Shown: positions 1 through 9,203, counted from the stretch's first letter. The stretch is 51,386 bases of DNA from Muribaculum sp. (GCA_023667055.1 JAMPAV010000001.1:405912-457297), one strand, 5' to 3'. The notes: generated by a model not told the origin, from the letters alone. Translations and numbers: made by a program.

Positions 1-111
1 ATCCTCAACACTTCGGGCAGATTGCCTTGATTCAAAATTCAAAATTTGGAATTTGGAATTGAGGTATCCTCAACACTACGGGCAGATTGCCTTGATTCAA
101 AATTCAAAATT
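1..111. repeat. 65-bp-spaced tandem duplication at the left edge
   Basis: Positions 1-46 and 66-111 are the same sequence with one mismatch (t at 13, a at 78). Each copy starts with atcctcaacact and runs into a heptamer array. In frame 1 both copies read ILNT(S/T)GRLP followed by TGA (stops at 28-30 and 93-95). The first may therefore be the tail of an upstream gene lying outside the window, and the second a duplicated, untranslated copy. The upstream gene cannot be identified from nine residues. Confidence 0.8.
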
Positions 112-118
112 CAAAATT
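30..118. repeat. ATTCAAA heptanucleotide arrays before ispG
   Basis: Positions 30-43 hold two ATTCAAA units, 44-57 two ATTTGGA units, and 95-115 three ATTCAAA units plus a partial one. The last array ends four bases before the ispG start codon at 122. The same heptamer recurs at 48745-48803. Confidence 0.85.
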
Positions 119-121
119 AGC

Positions 122-1768
122 ATGAGCAGATATAATTATAAGCGGCGCAAAAGCAGCGTGGCCAAAGCCGGAAATGTCGAAATAGGCGGCACCAATCCGA
201 TACGCATCCAGTCGATGTGCAACACCAACACCAACGACACCGAAGCAAGCGCCGCACAAGCCAAACGAATAGCGGATGCCGGCGGAGGGTTAGTGCGTCT
301 CACCACCCAGGGTGTGAGGGAAGCCTCAAATATGGCAAATATCAAGACCCGACTCCTTGGCCTCGGCTGTGATGTGCCTCTTGTGGCTGACGTGCATTTC
401 AATCCAAATGCTGCATTCGAAGCCGCCAAGACTTGCGACAAAGTGCGTATCAACCCCGGAAATTTTGTTGATGCTGCGCGCACGTTCAAAAAACTGGAGT
501 TTACCGATGATGAGTATAAAGCCGAACTCCGGAAGATTCGCGATAAGTTTATCCCTTTCATTGACATCTGCAAGGCCAACAACACATGCGTGCGTCTCGG
601 AGTAAACCACGGGTCGCTTTCAGATCGCATAATGAGTCGATATGGCGACTCTCCGGCCGGGATGGTGGAGTCTGTCATGGAATTTCTTAGGATAGCTGTG
701 GAGGTGAACTTTTTCAATATAGTTATCTCCATTAAGGCATCTAATGTCACCGTGATGGTGCAGACGGTGCGCCTTCTTGTGGAGGAGATGGACAAGGAGG
801 GAATGATGTTCCCTCTGCATCTTGGAGTCACAGAAGCCGGCGATGGTGAAGATGGTCGCATCAAGAGTGCCGCCGGTATCGGCACTCTGCTTGCTGAAGG
901 CATAGGCGATACCATAAGGGTTTCACTGAGCGAGGATCCGGAATGCGAGATTCCCGTCGCAATAAAGCTACGCGACTACGTCCTCCGGCGTGAGGGGCAT
1001 GACCCCATCCCTGAGCCTGATAAGGTTTTGCCGGGCAATGCGCGTGATTACGCTGTCGCAATGCCCTATAAGGAGTTCCCAGTGCTCGATGTTGACTTCA
1101 CTCTTGATGAAAGCTGGCATTACGCATCCACTGCAATGGATCCGAAATTGTATGATGACTACACCCCTGTGGTGCTCACTTCTTCCAGCGAAAATCGTCC
1201 GGGTGCAATAATGAGTTGGATCGACCGCTTCGTGTCTCTCGGTGCTAAGAATCCTGTCATTGTAATGATGGGGTATCTTCCTGCTTCTGATCCCGGCGAG
1301 TCGCGGGAAGCAAGGGCTGCTGCTCTGGAGGATCTTCAGATTCAGGCTGCTGCGGATTTCGGCCCCGTTTTGCTCAATGGATATGCGTCGGGAATAGGAA
1401 TCATTGCTTCCGATAGATTCTCCAAAGAGGAAGTGGCGGATGTGGCTCTTGGAATACTCCAGGCCACTCGTCTCCGTATTTCCAAGACCGAGTATATCGC
1501 TTGCCCGAGTTGTGGCAGGACCCTTTTCGACCTTCAGAAAACTCTTGCGGAAGTCAAGGCCGCTACCTCTCACCTCAAGGGGCTCAAGATCGGCGTGATG
1601 GGATGCATAGTAAATGGCCCCGGTGAAATGGCCGATGCCGACTATGGATATGTTGGGGCCGGCCCCGGAAGAGTGTCTATATATAAAGGTAAGCAACTTG
1701 TAGAAAAAAATATTCCTGCTGAGCAAGCGTTACCTGCTTTGCTTGCTCTTATTGAAAAAAATCTTTAG
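122..1768 (+). CDS. ispG: 4-hydroxy-3-methylbut-2-enyl diphosphate synthase (IspG)
   Basis: This cytoplasmic iron-sulfur enzyme reduces methylerythritol cyclodiphosphate to HMBPP, the second-last step of the MEP isoprenoid pathway. The N-terminal TIM-barrel part opens with RIQSMCNTNTNDTEA near residue 28. The C-terminal part has the cluster cysteines in CPSCGR (about residue 461) and GCIVNGPGE (about 494). With 548 residues it is far longer than the E. coli enzyme (about 370) and matches the insert-containing form of Bacteroidota, Chlamydiae and plants. The frame is open back to 53, but those 23 codons are made of the ATTCAAA repeat, so ATG 122 (MSRYNYKRRKS) was chosen. Dxr of the same pathway lies at 37620-38795. 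Identification is secure; the start is likely. Confidence 0.96.
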   Translation: MSRYNYKRRKSSVAKAGNVEIGGTNPIRIQSMCNTNTNDTEASAAQAKRIADAGGGLVRLTTQGVREASNMANIKTRLLGLGCDVPLVADVHFNPNAAFEAAKTCDKVRINPGNFVDAARTFKKLEFTDDEYKAELRKIRDKFIPFIDICKANNTCVRLGVNHGSLSDRIMSRYGDSPAGMVESVMEFLRIAVEVNFFNIVISIKASNVTVMVQTVRLLVEEMDKEGMMFPLHLGVTEAGDGEDGRIKSAAGIGTLLAEGIGDTIRVSLSEDPECEIPVAIKLRDYVLRREGHDPIPEPDKVLPGNARDYAVAMPYKEFPVLDVDFTLDESWHYASTAMDPKLYDDYTPVVLTSSSENRPGAIMSWIDRFVSLGAKNPVIVMMGYLPASDPGESREARAAALEDLQIQAAADFGPVLLNGYASGIGIIASDRFSKEEVADVALGILQATRLRISKTEYIACPSCGRTLFDLQKTLAEVKAATSHLKGLKIGVMGCIVNGPGEMADADYGYVGAGPGRVSIYKGKQLVEKNIPAEQALPALLALIEKNL

Positions 1769-1835
1769 TGAAAGTCAACAATTCTTTTCATGGAGTGTTA
1801 TTATTCGTGTGAGAGTGTTTTTTATTGTTATAATT

Positions 1836-1867
1836 TTTGAAATTTAAAAAAAATTATAGTAATTTTG
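1836..1867 (+). promoter_or_regulatory. Bacteroidota-type promoter for the lipoprotein/OmpA pair
   Basis: TTTG at 1836-1839 is followed after 20 nt by TAATTTTG at 1860-1867. This matches the -33 TTTG / -7 TAnnTTTG consensus of the primary sigma factor of this phylum. It implies a leader of roughly 120 nt before the start at 1997. Confidence 0.7.
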
Positions 1868-1996
1868 CATTTTAATAGAAATAATATATGAAAGAGCTGT
1901 ATTTGGCTTGCATGAAGAAACAAATTTTGAATCCACATAAATGATAGATCTAATCGAGAAAAATATAAAATAATCAATAACTTAAAACTACCAAAG

Positions 1997-4759
1997 ATGA
2001 AGAAAAAAGTACTCTATGGAGCAGTCATGGCGCTCTTGGCAGTGTCATCCATGGGCACACTCCAGTCCTGTAAGGACGACTTGGAGGATGTCAAGACTCA
2101 GACGAGTTACAATCTGAATGAGGCAGTCAAAGGCTTGCAGGCTCAGATTGATGCCATCAAGGCTCAGGCTGATCAGTGCAGAACTGAATGTCAGGCTAAG
2201 ATTGCTGATCTACAGACCAAAATCAACAATCTTAAGAATCAGGCCGACAAAAACACCACCGACATTGCTCAGCTGAAGACCGATCTCGCTGAATTGGCAG
2301 GCCAAATCAAGAATCTCGTTACTCTTGACCAACTCAAGGCCGATCTTAATGCTCTTGAGACAAAACTGACTACCGACCTCAAGAAATATATCGACGAGAA
2401 GGATGAACTTGCAAAACAGTATGCTGACACTCAGGATGCTGCTTTGAAGAAGAATCTTGAACAACAGATTGCTGCTCTTGAGACAAAAATCAATACTTTG
2501 GTTAGCTCTGAGATTCAGAAGGTGACTTCACGCATCGACCAACTCGACGCTGACTATCAGGGTAAGTTTACCGACCTTCAGAATCAATTGAATGCCACTA
2601 ACACAACTCTTGATCAGGTTCAGAAGGACATAATTGCTATTCAAGTTGAGCTTGACACCAAGCAAAAGGCAATCGACGCTATCAATACTCAGCTTCTCAA
2701 AATCAACGAGACTTTGAGCAACATCAACCTCCAGCTTGGCGACATCAATTCCACCATCCAGGGAATTATCAACGACTTCAAGGATCTCCAGAAGAAATAC
2801 GATGCACAGCTTGCTGACCTTAACTCTGCTCTCGAAGAGGCTTTCGGCATGATTTATCAGAATCAGGAATTCATCACCCAGTGGGGCAACCTCCTTCAGG
2901 ACCAGATTGATGAACTCGCATCAAAAGTTGACGGCATCCATGATGCTATCGCTACTCTTGAAGACAAATATGATGCATTGACTCTTCGCATCAACAGCCT
3001 TATCACCGGTATTATCATCCAGGCTGCTGAAAGCCCCGTATTCGGCAATTTCAGCCTTCCGATCGGTGTTCAGAGCAACATGCTCTTCAACTGGTATGGC
3101 GAGAACCTTGGTCTCGACTACAACTTCCCGACCACAAGCCGGGAGTCTTCCTACGATGGCGAAGCTCCCGCTCTTACGGCTGCCGACCTCGCATTCCTTG
3201 GTGCAAGCAGCGTGAGAATCCCCAACGGTTACCTTGCCGACGAATTCAGCCTCGGTAATGTTTATATGACTGTCAACCCCGTTGGTCACAACTTTGATGC
3301 AACTAACTTCTCACTCGAAACCTCTGCCGGTAAGGCTCTTCCTTACGAGGTTAGGGTTACCCCGAGCGACAAGGAATTGTATTTCGGCTACTCTCGCTCA
3401 GTTGCCAATGGTTTCTATGAGGGTGAAGTGGTTATGCCGGCTACTGATGCTGCTGTCACTGCTACTCGCGTCACTATCGACGAAGGTCTGAAGACTGCTG
3501 TCAAGGATATCTTGAAAGATCGCAGCAAACGCAACGCTTTCAACCTCCTTCGTGCTGTCTATGACCAGATGAACGGTCTGCTTCCAGCTTACGGCCTGCG
3601 CTACGACAAGTACTACATGGACAGAAGCAGCTATTCTATCCTTTCTAAGTATGAACTCGCTGTGGCTACTGCTAAACCGCTCAGCTACAAGTTCTTCTAT
3701 GACAAGTCTATCGACCACCGTCTCCGCAAGTTCGGTCACCTCAACAATATTTTCGATGACCTTATTGACAAGGATAAGTTCAAATTCGAACTCAACACTA
3801 CTTTCACAATCGATAAGTTCACTATCAAATTTGAGGATCTTACCTTTAATTTTGATATTAAGCCTAAGGTTACATTTGATGACAAAATCGTAGTTACTGC
3901 AAAGACTGAAGATCAGACAATTCCAGTGGAACTTACCTCCGAAGATGGACAGAAGGTTACAGGAAATGTAGTTGTTCCTGGACAGGATGTTGAAGCCGAA
4001 ATAACCGGCGATAATATGCAACCACTGATTGACGCAATAATAAAGGGTATTCAGGATTCAATGAAGGAAATGAGCGATGACCTTGGCAATCAGATTAACC
4101 AGCAGATTCGTGAGAAACTGATTGCTGGTATTCAGGACCAAGTCAACAATATGCTTGATGACATCCAGAGCCAGATCAACAAGATGCTCAAGGATCTCGA
4201 ATCTCAGATCAATGGTCAGATCAGCGATATGATCGACGATGTGATGAATACCATCGAAAGCAAGACTGAACCTATCTTCAACCGCGTCAACAAGATCATC
4301 GATCTCTACAACCGCGTGGCTGATAAGATCAACAACTTCCTTGAAGATCCTAACCACTACCTCCAGCCTGCTATCTTCTACAAGAACAATGGCGGTGTCG
4401 GCATTCTCTCTAATGTGAAGAACGATCCTACTATCCTTGTGAAAGCCGGTGGTAATGCATTCTCATTCTACCTCTCCAGCTACTCAGCTGAAATCGTGGC
4501 TCCGGCATTCAAGAAGTTTGTGGCTGTAACCAACGTTTATGATGCCAACGGCAACTCTGTGCTCAGCGCTAACAGCTCCGACGTGAAGGCTATCAACGCC
4601 AACAGTGCAATGTTCAACAAGGTTCTCACCGGCAACACTATCCGTGCTGCTGTCAACACTACCAACATGAAGGCTGGTCTCACTTATGAGCTCGTTTACC
4701 AGGCTGTTGACTACTCCGGTGTTACTTCAACTCAGAAATTCTACATCAAGGTTAAATAA
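1997..4759 (+). CDS. Large coiled-coil surface lipoprotein
   Basis: No family is recognised with certainty. The N-terminus is a lipoprotein signal with lipobox LQSC, lipidated Cys25. The next residues, KDDLED, resemble the acidic lipoprotein export signal that sends Bacteroidota lipoproteins to the cell surface. Residues about 27-335 are a long heptad-rich coiled coil (Q, D, I, L, K). Residues about 335-670 look globular with beta-strands. A second amphipathic helical stretch spans about 674-785, followed by a roughly 135-residue C-terminal domain. At 920 residues it could span a long distance as a stalk or tether. It is followed 82 bp later by an OmpA gene, from which a GC-rich hairpin separates it, and it has a good promoter. 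Function unknown; a structural envelope role is an inference. Confidence 0.85.
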   Translation: MKKKVLYGAVMALLAVSSMGTLQSCKDDLEDVKTQTSYNLNEAVKGLQAQIDAIKAQADQCRTECQAKIADLQTKINNLKNQADKNTTDIAQLKTDLAELAGQIKNLVTLDQLKADLNALETKLTTDLKKYIDEKDELAKQYADTQDAALKKNLEQQIAALETKINTLVSSEIQKVTSRIDQLDADYQGKFTDLQNQLNATNTTLDQVQKDIIAIQVELDTKQKAIDAINTQLLKINETLSNINLQLGDINSTIQGIINDFKDLQKKYDAQLADLNSALEEAFGMIYQNQEFITQWGNLLQDQIDELASKVDGIHDAIATLEDKYDALTLRINSLITGIIIQAAESPVFGNFSLPIGVQSNMLFNWYGENLGLDYNFPTTSRESSYDGEAPALTAADLAFLGASSVRIPNGYLADEFSLGNVYMTVNPVGHNFDATNFSLETSAGKALPYEVRVTPSDKELYFGYSRSVANGFYEGEVVMPATDAAVTATRVTIDEGLKTAVKDILKDRSKRNAFNLLRAVYDQMNGLLPAYGLRYDKYYMDRSSYSILSKYELAVATAKPLSYKFFYDKSIDHRLRKFGHLNNIFDDLIDKDKFKFELNTTFTIDKFTIKFEDLTFNFDIKPKVTFDDKIVVTAKTEDQTIPVELTSEDGQKVTGNVVVPGQDVEAEITGDNMQPLIDAIIKGIQDSMKEMSDDLGNQINQQIREKLIAGIQDQVNNMLDDIQSQINKMLKDLESQINGQISDMIDDVMNTIESKTEPIFNRVNKIIDLYNRVADKINNFLEDPNHYLQPAIFYKNNGGVGILSNVKNDPTILVKAGGNAFSFYLSSYSAEIVAPAFKKFVAVTNVYDANGNSVLSANSSDVKAINANSAMFNKVLTGNTIRAAVNTTNMKAGLTYELVYQAVDYSGVTSTQKFYIKVK

Positions 4760-4770
4760 GTTTTGAGATT

Positions 4771-4806
4771 ATCGACCCCGGGGTCTTACCCCGACCCCGG
4801 GACGAT
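4771..4806 (+). promoter_or_regulatory. GC-rich hairpin between lipoprotein and ompA genes
   Basis: The arms atcg-a-ccccgggg (4771-4783) and ccccggg-a-cgat (4795-4806) can pair with one mismatch. The inner part ggggtcttacccc (4780-4792) can instead form a smaller hairpin of its own. No T-run follows, so this looks more like an attenuator, processing site or mRNA stabiliser than a complete terminator. Confidence 0.5.
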
Positions 4807-4841
4807 TGAATCTTAAAACACCCAAAATTAAGAATTAAATT

Positions 4842-5987
4842 ATGAAAATGACTAAATTTTTGCTCGCTGGCGCTATGCTCTTCGCAAGTGCTTCAATGTT
4901 GGCACAGGAGACTGTCACCGAGTACACATATAACCCCAACTGGTATATCCAGGGTCAGTTTGGCGGCCAGGAAACTCTTGGTGAGTCATCATTCGGCCAC
5001 CTCTTCAACCCTAATGCTCAGATAACTGTAGGCTACAACTTCACTCCGAGCTTCGGACTCCGTCTTGCTGTCAATGGTTGGCAGTCAAGAGGTGCTTTGG
5101 ATTTCACTCCATACGCTGCTGGTTCGGCCACACAGTGCTACAACTGGAAATACAACTACGTTGCTCCTACTCTCGACGCTGTTGTAAACCTCACTAACCT
5201 TATCGGTGGCTACAATCCTAACCGTGTGGTTGACTTCAATTTCCTCGCCGGTGTCGGTGCAAACATCGCATTCAACAACGATGATGCCATCGCTGCAAGC
5301 AGTGCTCTTGTGAGCCAGGGTGCTGATCCTCTTGCTCTTCTTTGGTACGGCACTAAGGCTCGCTTCGTTGGCCAGTTCGGTCTTGGTCTTGACTTCAACG
5401 TAAGCCAGCACGTGGCTATCGGTCTCGAACTCATGGCAAATGTGCTTCCTGACGGATACAACTCTAAGCAGGCTCACAACGCTGACTGGTATTTCAACGG
5501 TCTCGTTGGCATCAAATACACTTTTGGAAAGAAATACACTGCCACCACACGCACTATCGAAGTTCCCGTTGCTGAACCCAAGGTGATAGAGCGCATCATC
5601 GAGCGCGTGGTTGAGGCTCCGGCTCCGGCTCCTACAAATGCTCTCGAAGAAGTGAAGGCTGAGATCCTTCGCCGCGACATCTTCTTCCGCATCAACACCT
5701 CTACTATCTCCAGCGATGAGATGAACAAGGTGACTGAAGTTGCCGACTTCCTGAAGAGTCATCCCAATGCAAAGGTTGAGATCACCGGTTATGCCGACAA
5801 GGGCACCGGAACAATGGCCATCAACCTCCGCCTTAGCAAACAGCGTGCTCAGATTGTGGCCAACACACTTAAAAACAAGTTCGGTATTCCGGCCGACCGC
5901 ATGGTGGTGAAGAGCATGGGCGAAGAGGCATTCCAGCCCTACAGCGATCCTGTTGACAACCGTGTTGCAATCTGCGTTTGCGAATAA
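4842..5987 (+). CDS. OmpA-family outer-membrane porin
   Basis: A signal peptide (MKMTKFLLAGAMLFASASMLAQ) is followed by an 8-strand-type beta-barrel region to about residue 225. A short linker rich in Pro and Ala (VEAPAPAPTN) leads to a C-terminal OmpA-like peptidoglycan-binding domain from about 269 to 381. That domain retains the GYAD aspartate and the LSKQRA arginine, which bind diaminopimelate in characterised OmpA domains. It therefore likely anchors the outer membrane to peptidoglycan. It is probably co-transcribed with the coiled-coil lipoprotein upstream, and a strong terminator follows at 6011-6041. A paralogue of similar layout lies at 41746-43023 (shared W-(Y/F)-I-Q start of the mature chain). 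The family call is secure; pore activity is not shown. Confidence 0.93.
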   Translation: MKMTKFLLAGAMLFASASMLAQETVTEYTYNPNWYIQGQFGGQETLGESSFGHLFNPNAQITVGYNFTPSFGLRLAVNGWQSRGALDFTPYAAGSATQCYNWKYNYVAPTLDAVVNLTNLIGGYNPNRVVDFNFLAGVGANIAFNNDDAIAASSALVSQGADPLALLWYGTKARFVGQFGLGLDFNVSQHVAIGLELMANVLPDGYNSKQAHNADWYFNGLVGIKYTFGKKYTATTRTIEVPVAEPKVIERIIERVVEAPAPAPTNALEEVKAEILRRDIFFRINTSTISSDEMNKVTEVADFLKSHPNAKVEITGYADKGTGTMAINLRLSKQRAQIVANTLKNKFGIPADRMVVKSMGEEAFQPYSDPVDNRVAICVCE

Positions 5988-6010
5988 TCCGAAATATTCA
6001 ATGATATGAT

Positions 6011-6041
6011 AATGTCGGGGCTTCTGTCCCGACATTTTTTT
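6011..6041 (+). terminator. Rho-independent terminator after ompA
   Basis: Stem aatgtcggg (6011-6019) pairs with cccgacatt (6028-6036) around an 8-nt loop and runs into a T-tract to 6041. It lies 24 nt after the ompA stop codon. Confidence 0.88.
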
Positions 6042-6110
6042 ATGCCCGCTTTGAATAATATGACGATATGTTATCACGTTATATAAGATATTGTGTTATT
6101 TATTTTAAAT

Positions 6111-9100
6111 ATGAAAAAATTTCTACTTCTTGCTGCCGCTGCCATTATGTCGGTCTCTGCTATGGCTGAACTTGCTGGCAACGGATATTATCGGGTGCAG
6201 AATGCTATTACCAAGAGATATGCGTATCTTCTCGACAACAGAGGCTCTTTTGATGCGCAGACCACTTCCGCCGATGTGCATGCTCTTCACCTATATTCAG
6301 GTTTTGTAAAGGCTTCTTCGGACCCCGCCTCTGTATTCTATATCGATAATGTACAGGGTTCAAACTATAATATTAGCGGACAAGGCACGAGCCTTTATGG
6401 GTTTCTTGGTGAATATCTGAAGATTATAAAAGGTAAATCCATCGACAATGTCCAGTCTTACTATGCGTATGCCTCAAAAAGCGGATTCACCAAATATCTT
6501 GGCGACATTCGCTCGGATATGAGTGAGGAGCGTGGGTATCCCTCGGTGGATGCAAAAGGCGATGATCGCCTGTGGTATATTGATGCCATCTCTGTTTCCG
6601 GAGATCAGAATTATTTCGGCATTGCGCCCACTGTGACTGCCGGCTCAAAATATTATTATCCCTTCTATGCGGGATTCCCTTATGCTGCCTATTCATCCGG
6701 TGTGAAGTTCTATGTCGTGTCCCGGATTGAACCTGAATATGGTGTGGTGGTGATTTCTGAGTTGGTCGGCAATGTCCCCTCGGGTACTCCTGTGATTGTG
6801 GAATGTGAACATCCTCTTCCCACTGATAATCGCCTCACAATCGGACCTTCCGGTTCCGTTGCAAGTCTGCCGGCCAATTATCTGAGAGGTGTATATTTCG
6901 ACAACGATATGAAGACCCACTACAATCGTACCGCTTATGACAAGAACACCATGCGGAGTCTTTCATCCGTAAATGGAAAACTGACATTTGTCAAGGGTGA
7001 CTATGATTTCGTGCCGCGCAATGAAGCTTATCTTTTGCTTCCCGATGCCGCTTCGCGTGCTGTGGATCAGTATTCAGTGATGACAGTGGATGAATTCAAC
7101 GCATACGTGAGTCAGCTTTCAAGTATGAATCCCGATGGATACTATAGGGTGCAGAATGCCCGCACCGGAAGATATGCATATCTTCTCGACAATAAGGGCA
7201 ATGCCTCTGATGCTTCTGCCATTCAGACCATCTATAATGTGACTAAACTGAATTCGGACCCTTCCGCTGTGTTCTATGTCTCGAAGCCTTCCGGATCCGG
7301 TGTGTTCACTCGTAATCTGTCGGCTCAGGCCTCTTCCTTGCAGTCTATATTCGGAAATGCTCCGGAATTGAAACCCTCTGCGGTTGTGGATGACAAGCAG
7401 GCGTTTACCATTTTCACCGGCAATGGATATTTGGGAGATGTCGTGTCTTATGCCAATAAGGGACAGGTTAGTGTAGGTGAGATTGGCGAGGCCTCCGACT
7501 GGTGGCTCCAAAGCGTCAAGGAAGATTCCGACAGCTATTTTGGTATCGCACCTACGCTTACTGCCGGTGGAAAATATTATCAGCCCTTCATGGCGGATTT
7601 CCCTGTGTCCGCTTGTTCAGATGGTGTGAAATTCCATGTAGTGACTAAGATAAATCCCGAACTTGAAGTAATGGTACTCAAGCAGGTGGAAGGTGTGGTG
7701 CCTGCCGGTACGCCGGTCATTGTGGAATGTGCAAATCCTTTGGCTTCCGACAATCGCTTGGTGGTTGGTGCGCAAGGTTCTTATGCCGACATGTCGGGTA
7801 ATTTGCTTCGGGCCGTTTATTACGACATTAGCGAATATGGTCATTCCAACCGGGTGCCTTACGATGCGAAAAACATGCGCAGTCTGACTTCTGTAGATGG
7901 AAAACTGGTGTTCTCAGTTTCATCTTCGCAGTTTGTGCCACGCAACGAGGCTTATATCGCTCTTTCCGGTGATGCCCAGACTTCGGTGGATAGTTACTCT
8001 GTAATGACGCCGGAGGAATATGATGCCTATGTGGCAAGTCTTCGGACTGTGATGCCCGACGGTTATTATAGAATGCAGAATGTGGCTACTGGTCGCACTG
8101 TGGTCATGATCGACGACAAGGGTGGTGCTGATGCGTCAGGCAATTTTGATTTCGGTGCATTCGGTCTGAGCGGTGATTCCGGGAAAGTGGTTTCCGACCC
8201 TGCTTCTGTGTTCTCATTCTCTGCGCGTACTTCTACTGATGTCCCGATTTGGGTGGTGAGTTCTCAGGATGTGTCTGCTGCTGCAGTTTTGGGTACGAAC
8301 ATCAAGCTTTTGCCTGTTGGCGAGATTGACGGCAAACCGGCATTTGATGCCTACATACTGACGCGTGCCGGGGCAAAAGTACATCTTTCAGACATCGCCT
8401 CCGGTAATGAGACCTTGGTGGCAAGCGGCAAAAACACAAACAGTCTGTGGTGGCTGACTCCGGTAGATGAGCAAAGCGAGGAAAATTATATTGGTATCAC
8501 TCCGTCGATGGAAGCAAACGACAAATATTATCACACGTTCATGTCAGGATTCCCCTTCGAGCCATATTCAAGTGGCATGAAGACATACATAGTGGTAAAA
8601 ATCGATGATGCCAACAAGCAATTGGTACGTCGCGAAGTTTCCGGCACCATAGCTCCCGGCGTCCCCGTGATATTTGAATGTGAAAGTCCTCTTGCTGCCG
8701 ACAATCGTCTGAAAATTGGCATAGGTGATAATGTGGCTGCGACGGGCTTTAATTTAATGAAGGCTGTTTGGTTCGACAATAAGGCGCAGGGACATGTCAA
8801 CAATACTCCATTTGATAAATCCGCAATGAGGCTAATGTCGGCAGCTGACGATAAACTTAAGTTTGTGAAGGCTGACAATGATGTCGTTCCGAGAAATACT
8901 GCCTATATATTGCTTGGCAACGAGCAGGAATGTGCCGTTGATGAATATGAATTGCTCACCGAAGATGAATATTATGGCTCCCATGGTGTGAATGCTATTC
9001 CCGAAGATGCCTTGGTCGATGTATATCATGTCGATGGCTCTGTTGTGATGACTTCTGTCACTAAGTCGGAGGTGAAAAATCTTCCTGCCGGATTGTATCT

Positions 9101-9143
9101 TATCCGTTCGGGTGAGGTCTGCGAAAAGTGCTTTGTAAACTGA
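6111..9143 (+). CDS. Secreted protein with three ~310-residue tandem modules
   Basis: No known domain is recognised. ATG 6111 gives a clean signal peptide (MKKFLLLAAAAIMSVSAMA); the in-frame ATG at 6093 adds only MLFILN. The mature chain has three homologous modules starting near residues 21, 340 and 647. Each begins (N/P)DGYYR(V/M)QN or GNGYYRVQN with a following YLLD/MIDD segment. Each also has a middle motif like GTPVIVECE-PL-DNRL and ends near VPRNEAYLLL. The last 50 residues (from about 962, ending LPAGLYLIRSGEVCEKCFVN) resemble type IX secretion-type C-terminal tails of this phylum. The modules could be beta-rich binding units; that is inference. The gene stands alone between two terminators. 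Confidence 0.85.
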   Translation: MKKFLLLAAAAIMSVSAMAELAGNGYYRVQNAITKRYAYLLDNRGSFDAQTTSADVHALHLYSGFVKASSDPASVFYIDNVQGSNYNISGQGTSLYGFLGEYLKIIKGKSIDNVQSYYAYASKSGFTKYLGDIRSDMSEERGYPSVDAKGDDRLWYIDAISVSGDQNYFGIAPTVTAGSKYYYPFYAGFPYAAYSSGVKFYVVSRIEPEYGVVVISELVGNVPSGTPVIVECEHPLPTDNRLTIGPSGSVASLPANYLRGVYFDNDMKTHYNRTAYDKNTMRSLSSVNGKLTFVKGDYDFVPRNEAYLLLPDAASRAVDQYSVMTVDEFNAYVSQLSSMNPDGYYRVQNARTGRYAYLLDNKGNASDASAIQTIYNVTKLNSDPSAVFYVSKPSGSGVFTRNLSAQASSLQSIFGNAPELKPSAVVDDKQAFTIFTGNGYLGDVVSYANKGQVSVGEIGEASDWWLQSVKEDSDSYFGIAPTLTAGGKYYQPFMADFPVSACSDGVKFHVVTKINPELEVMVLKQVEGVVPAGTPVIVECANPLASDNRLVVGAQGSYADMSGNLLRAVYYDISEYGHSNRVPYDAKNMRSLTSVDGKLVFSVSSSQFVPRNEAYIALSGDAQTSVDSYSVMTPEEYDAYVASLRTVMPDGYYRMQNVATGRTVVMIDDKGGADASGNFDFGAFGLSGDSGKVVSDPASVFSFSARTSTDVPIWVVSSQDVSAAAVLGTNIKLLPVGEIDGKPAFDAYILTRAGAKVHLSDIASGNETLVASGKNTNSLWWLTPVDEQSEENYIGITPSMEANDKYYHTFMSGFPFEPYSSGMKTYIVVKIDDANKQLVRREVSGTIAPGVPVIFECESPLAADNRLKIGIGDNVAATGFNLMKAVWFDNKAQGHVNNTPFDKSAMRLMSAADDKLKFVKADNDVVPRNTAYILLGNEQECAVDEYELLTEDEYYGSHGVNAIPEDALVDVYHVDGSVVMTSVTKSEVKNLPAGLYLIRSGEVCEKCFVN

Positions 9144-9169
9144 ATTTAATATGTCATCGTTATAATAAT

Positions 9170-9202
9170 CGAATCGGAGACTCTCCGATTCGATTATTTT
9201 TT
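9170..9202 (+). terminator. Rho-independent terminator after the triple-module gene
   Basis: The 11-bp stem cgaatcggaga (9170-9180) / tctccgattcg (9182-9192) has only one unpaired centre base in sequence and is followed by attatttttt. The helicase promoter box follows directly. Confidence 0.85.
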
Positions 9203-9203
9203 G

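Noticed and set aside
53..121. N-terminal extension of IspG from ATG 53
   Set aside because: The extra 23 residues are translated repeat sequence and are not part of the IspG family; ATG 122 fits.
136..915. 259-codon open frame on the minus strand inside ispG
   Set aside because: Antisense shadow of a clear ispG; Ser/Arg/Pro-rich translation without any motif.
3398..4021. 207-codon minus-strand frame inside the lipoprotein gene
   Set aside because: Shadow caused by the biased codon use of the coiled-coil gene; no domain, promoter or terminator.
5085..6077. 330-codon minus-strand frame over the first ompA gene
   Set aside because: Shadow of a well-supported OmpA gene, running through its terminator.
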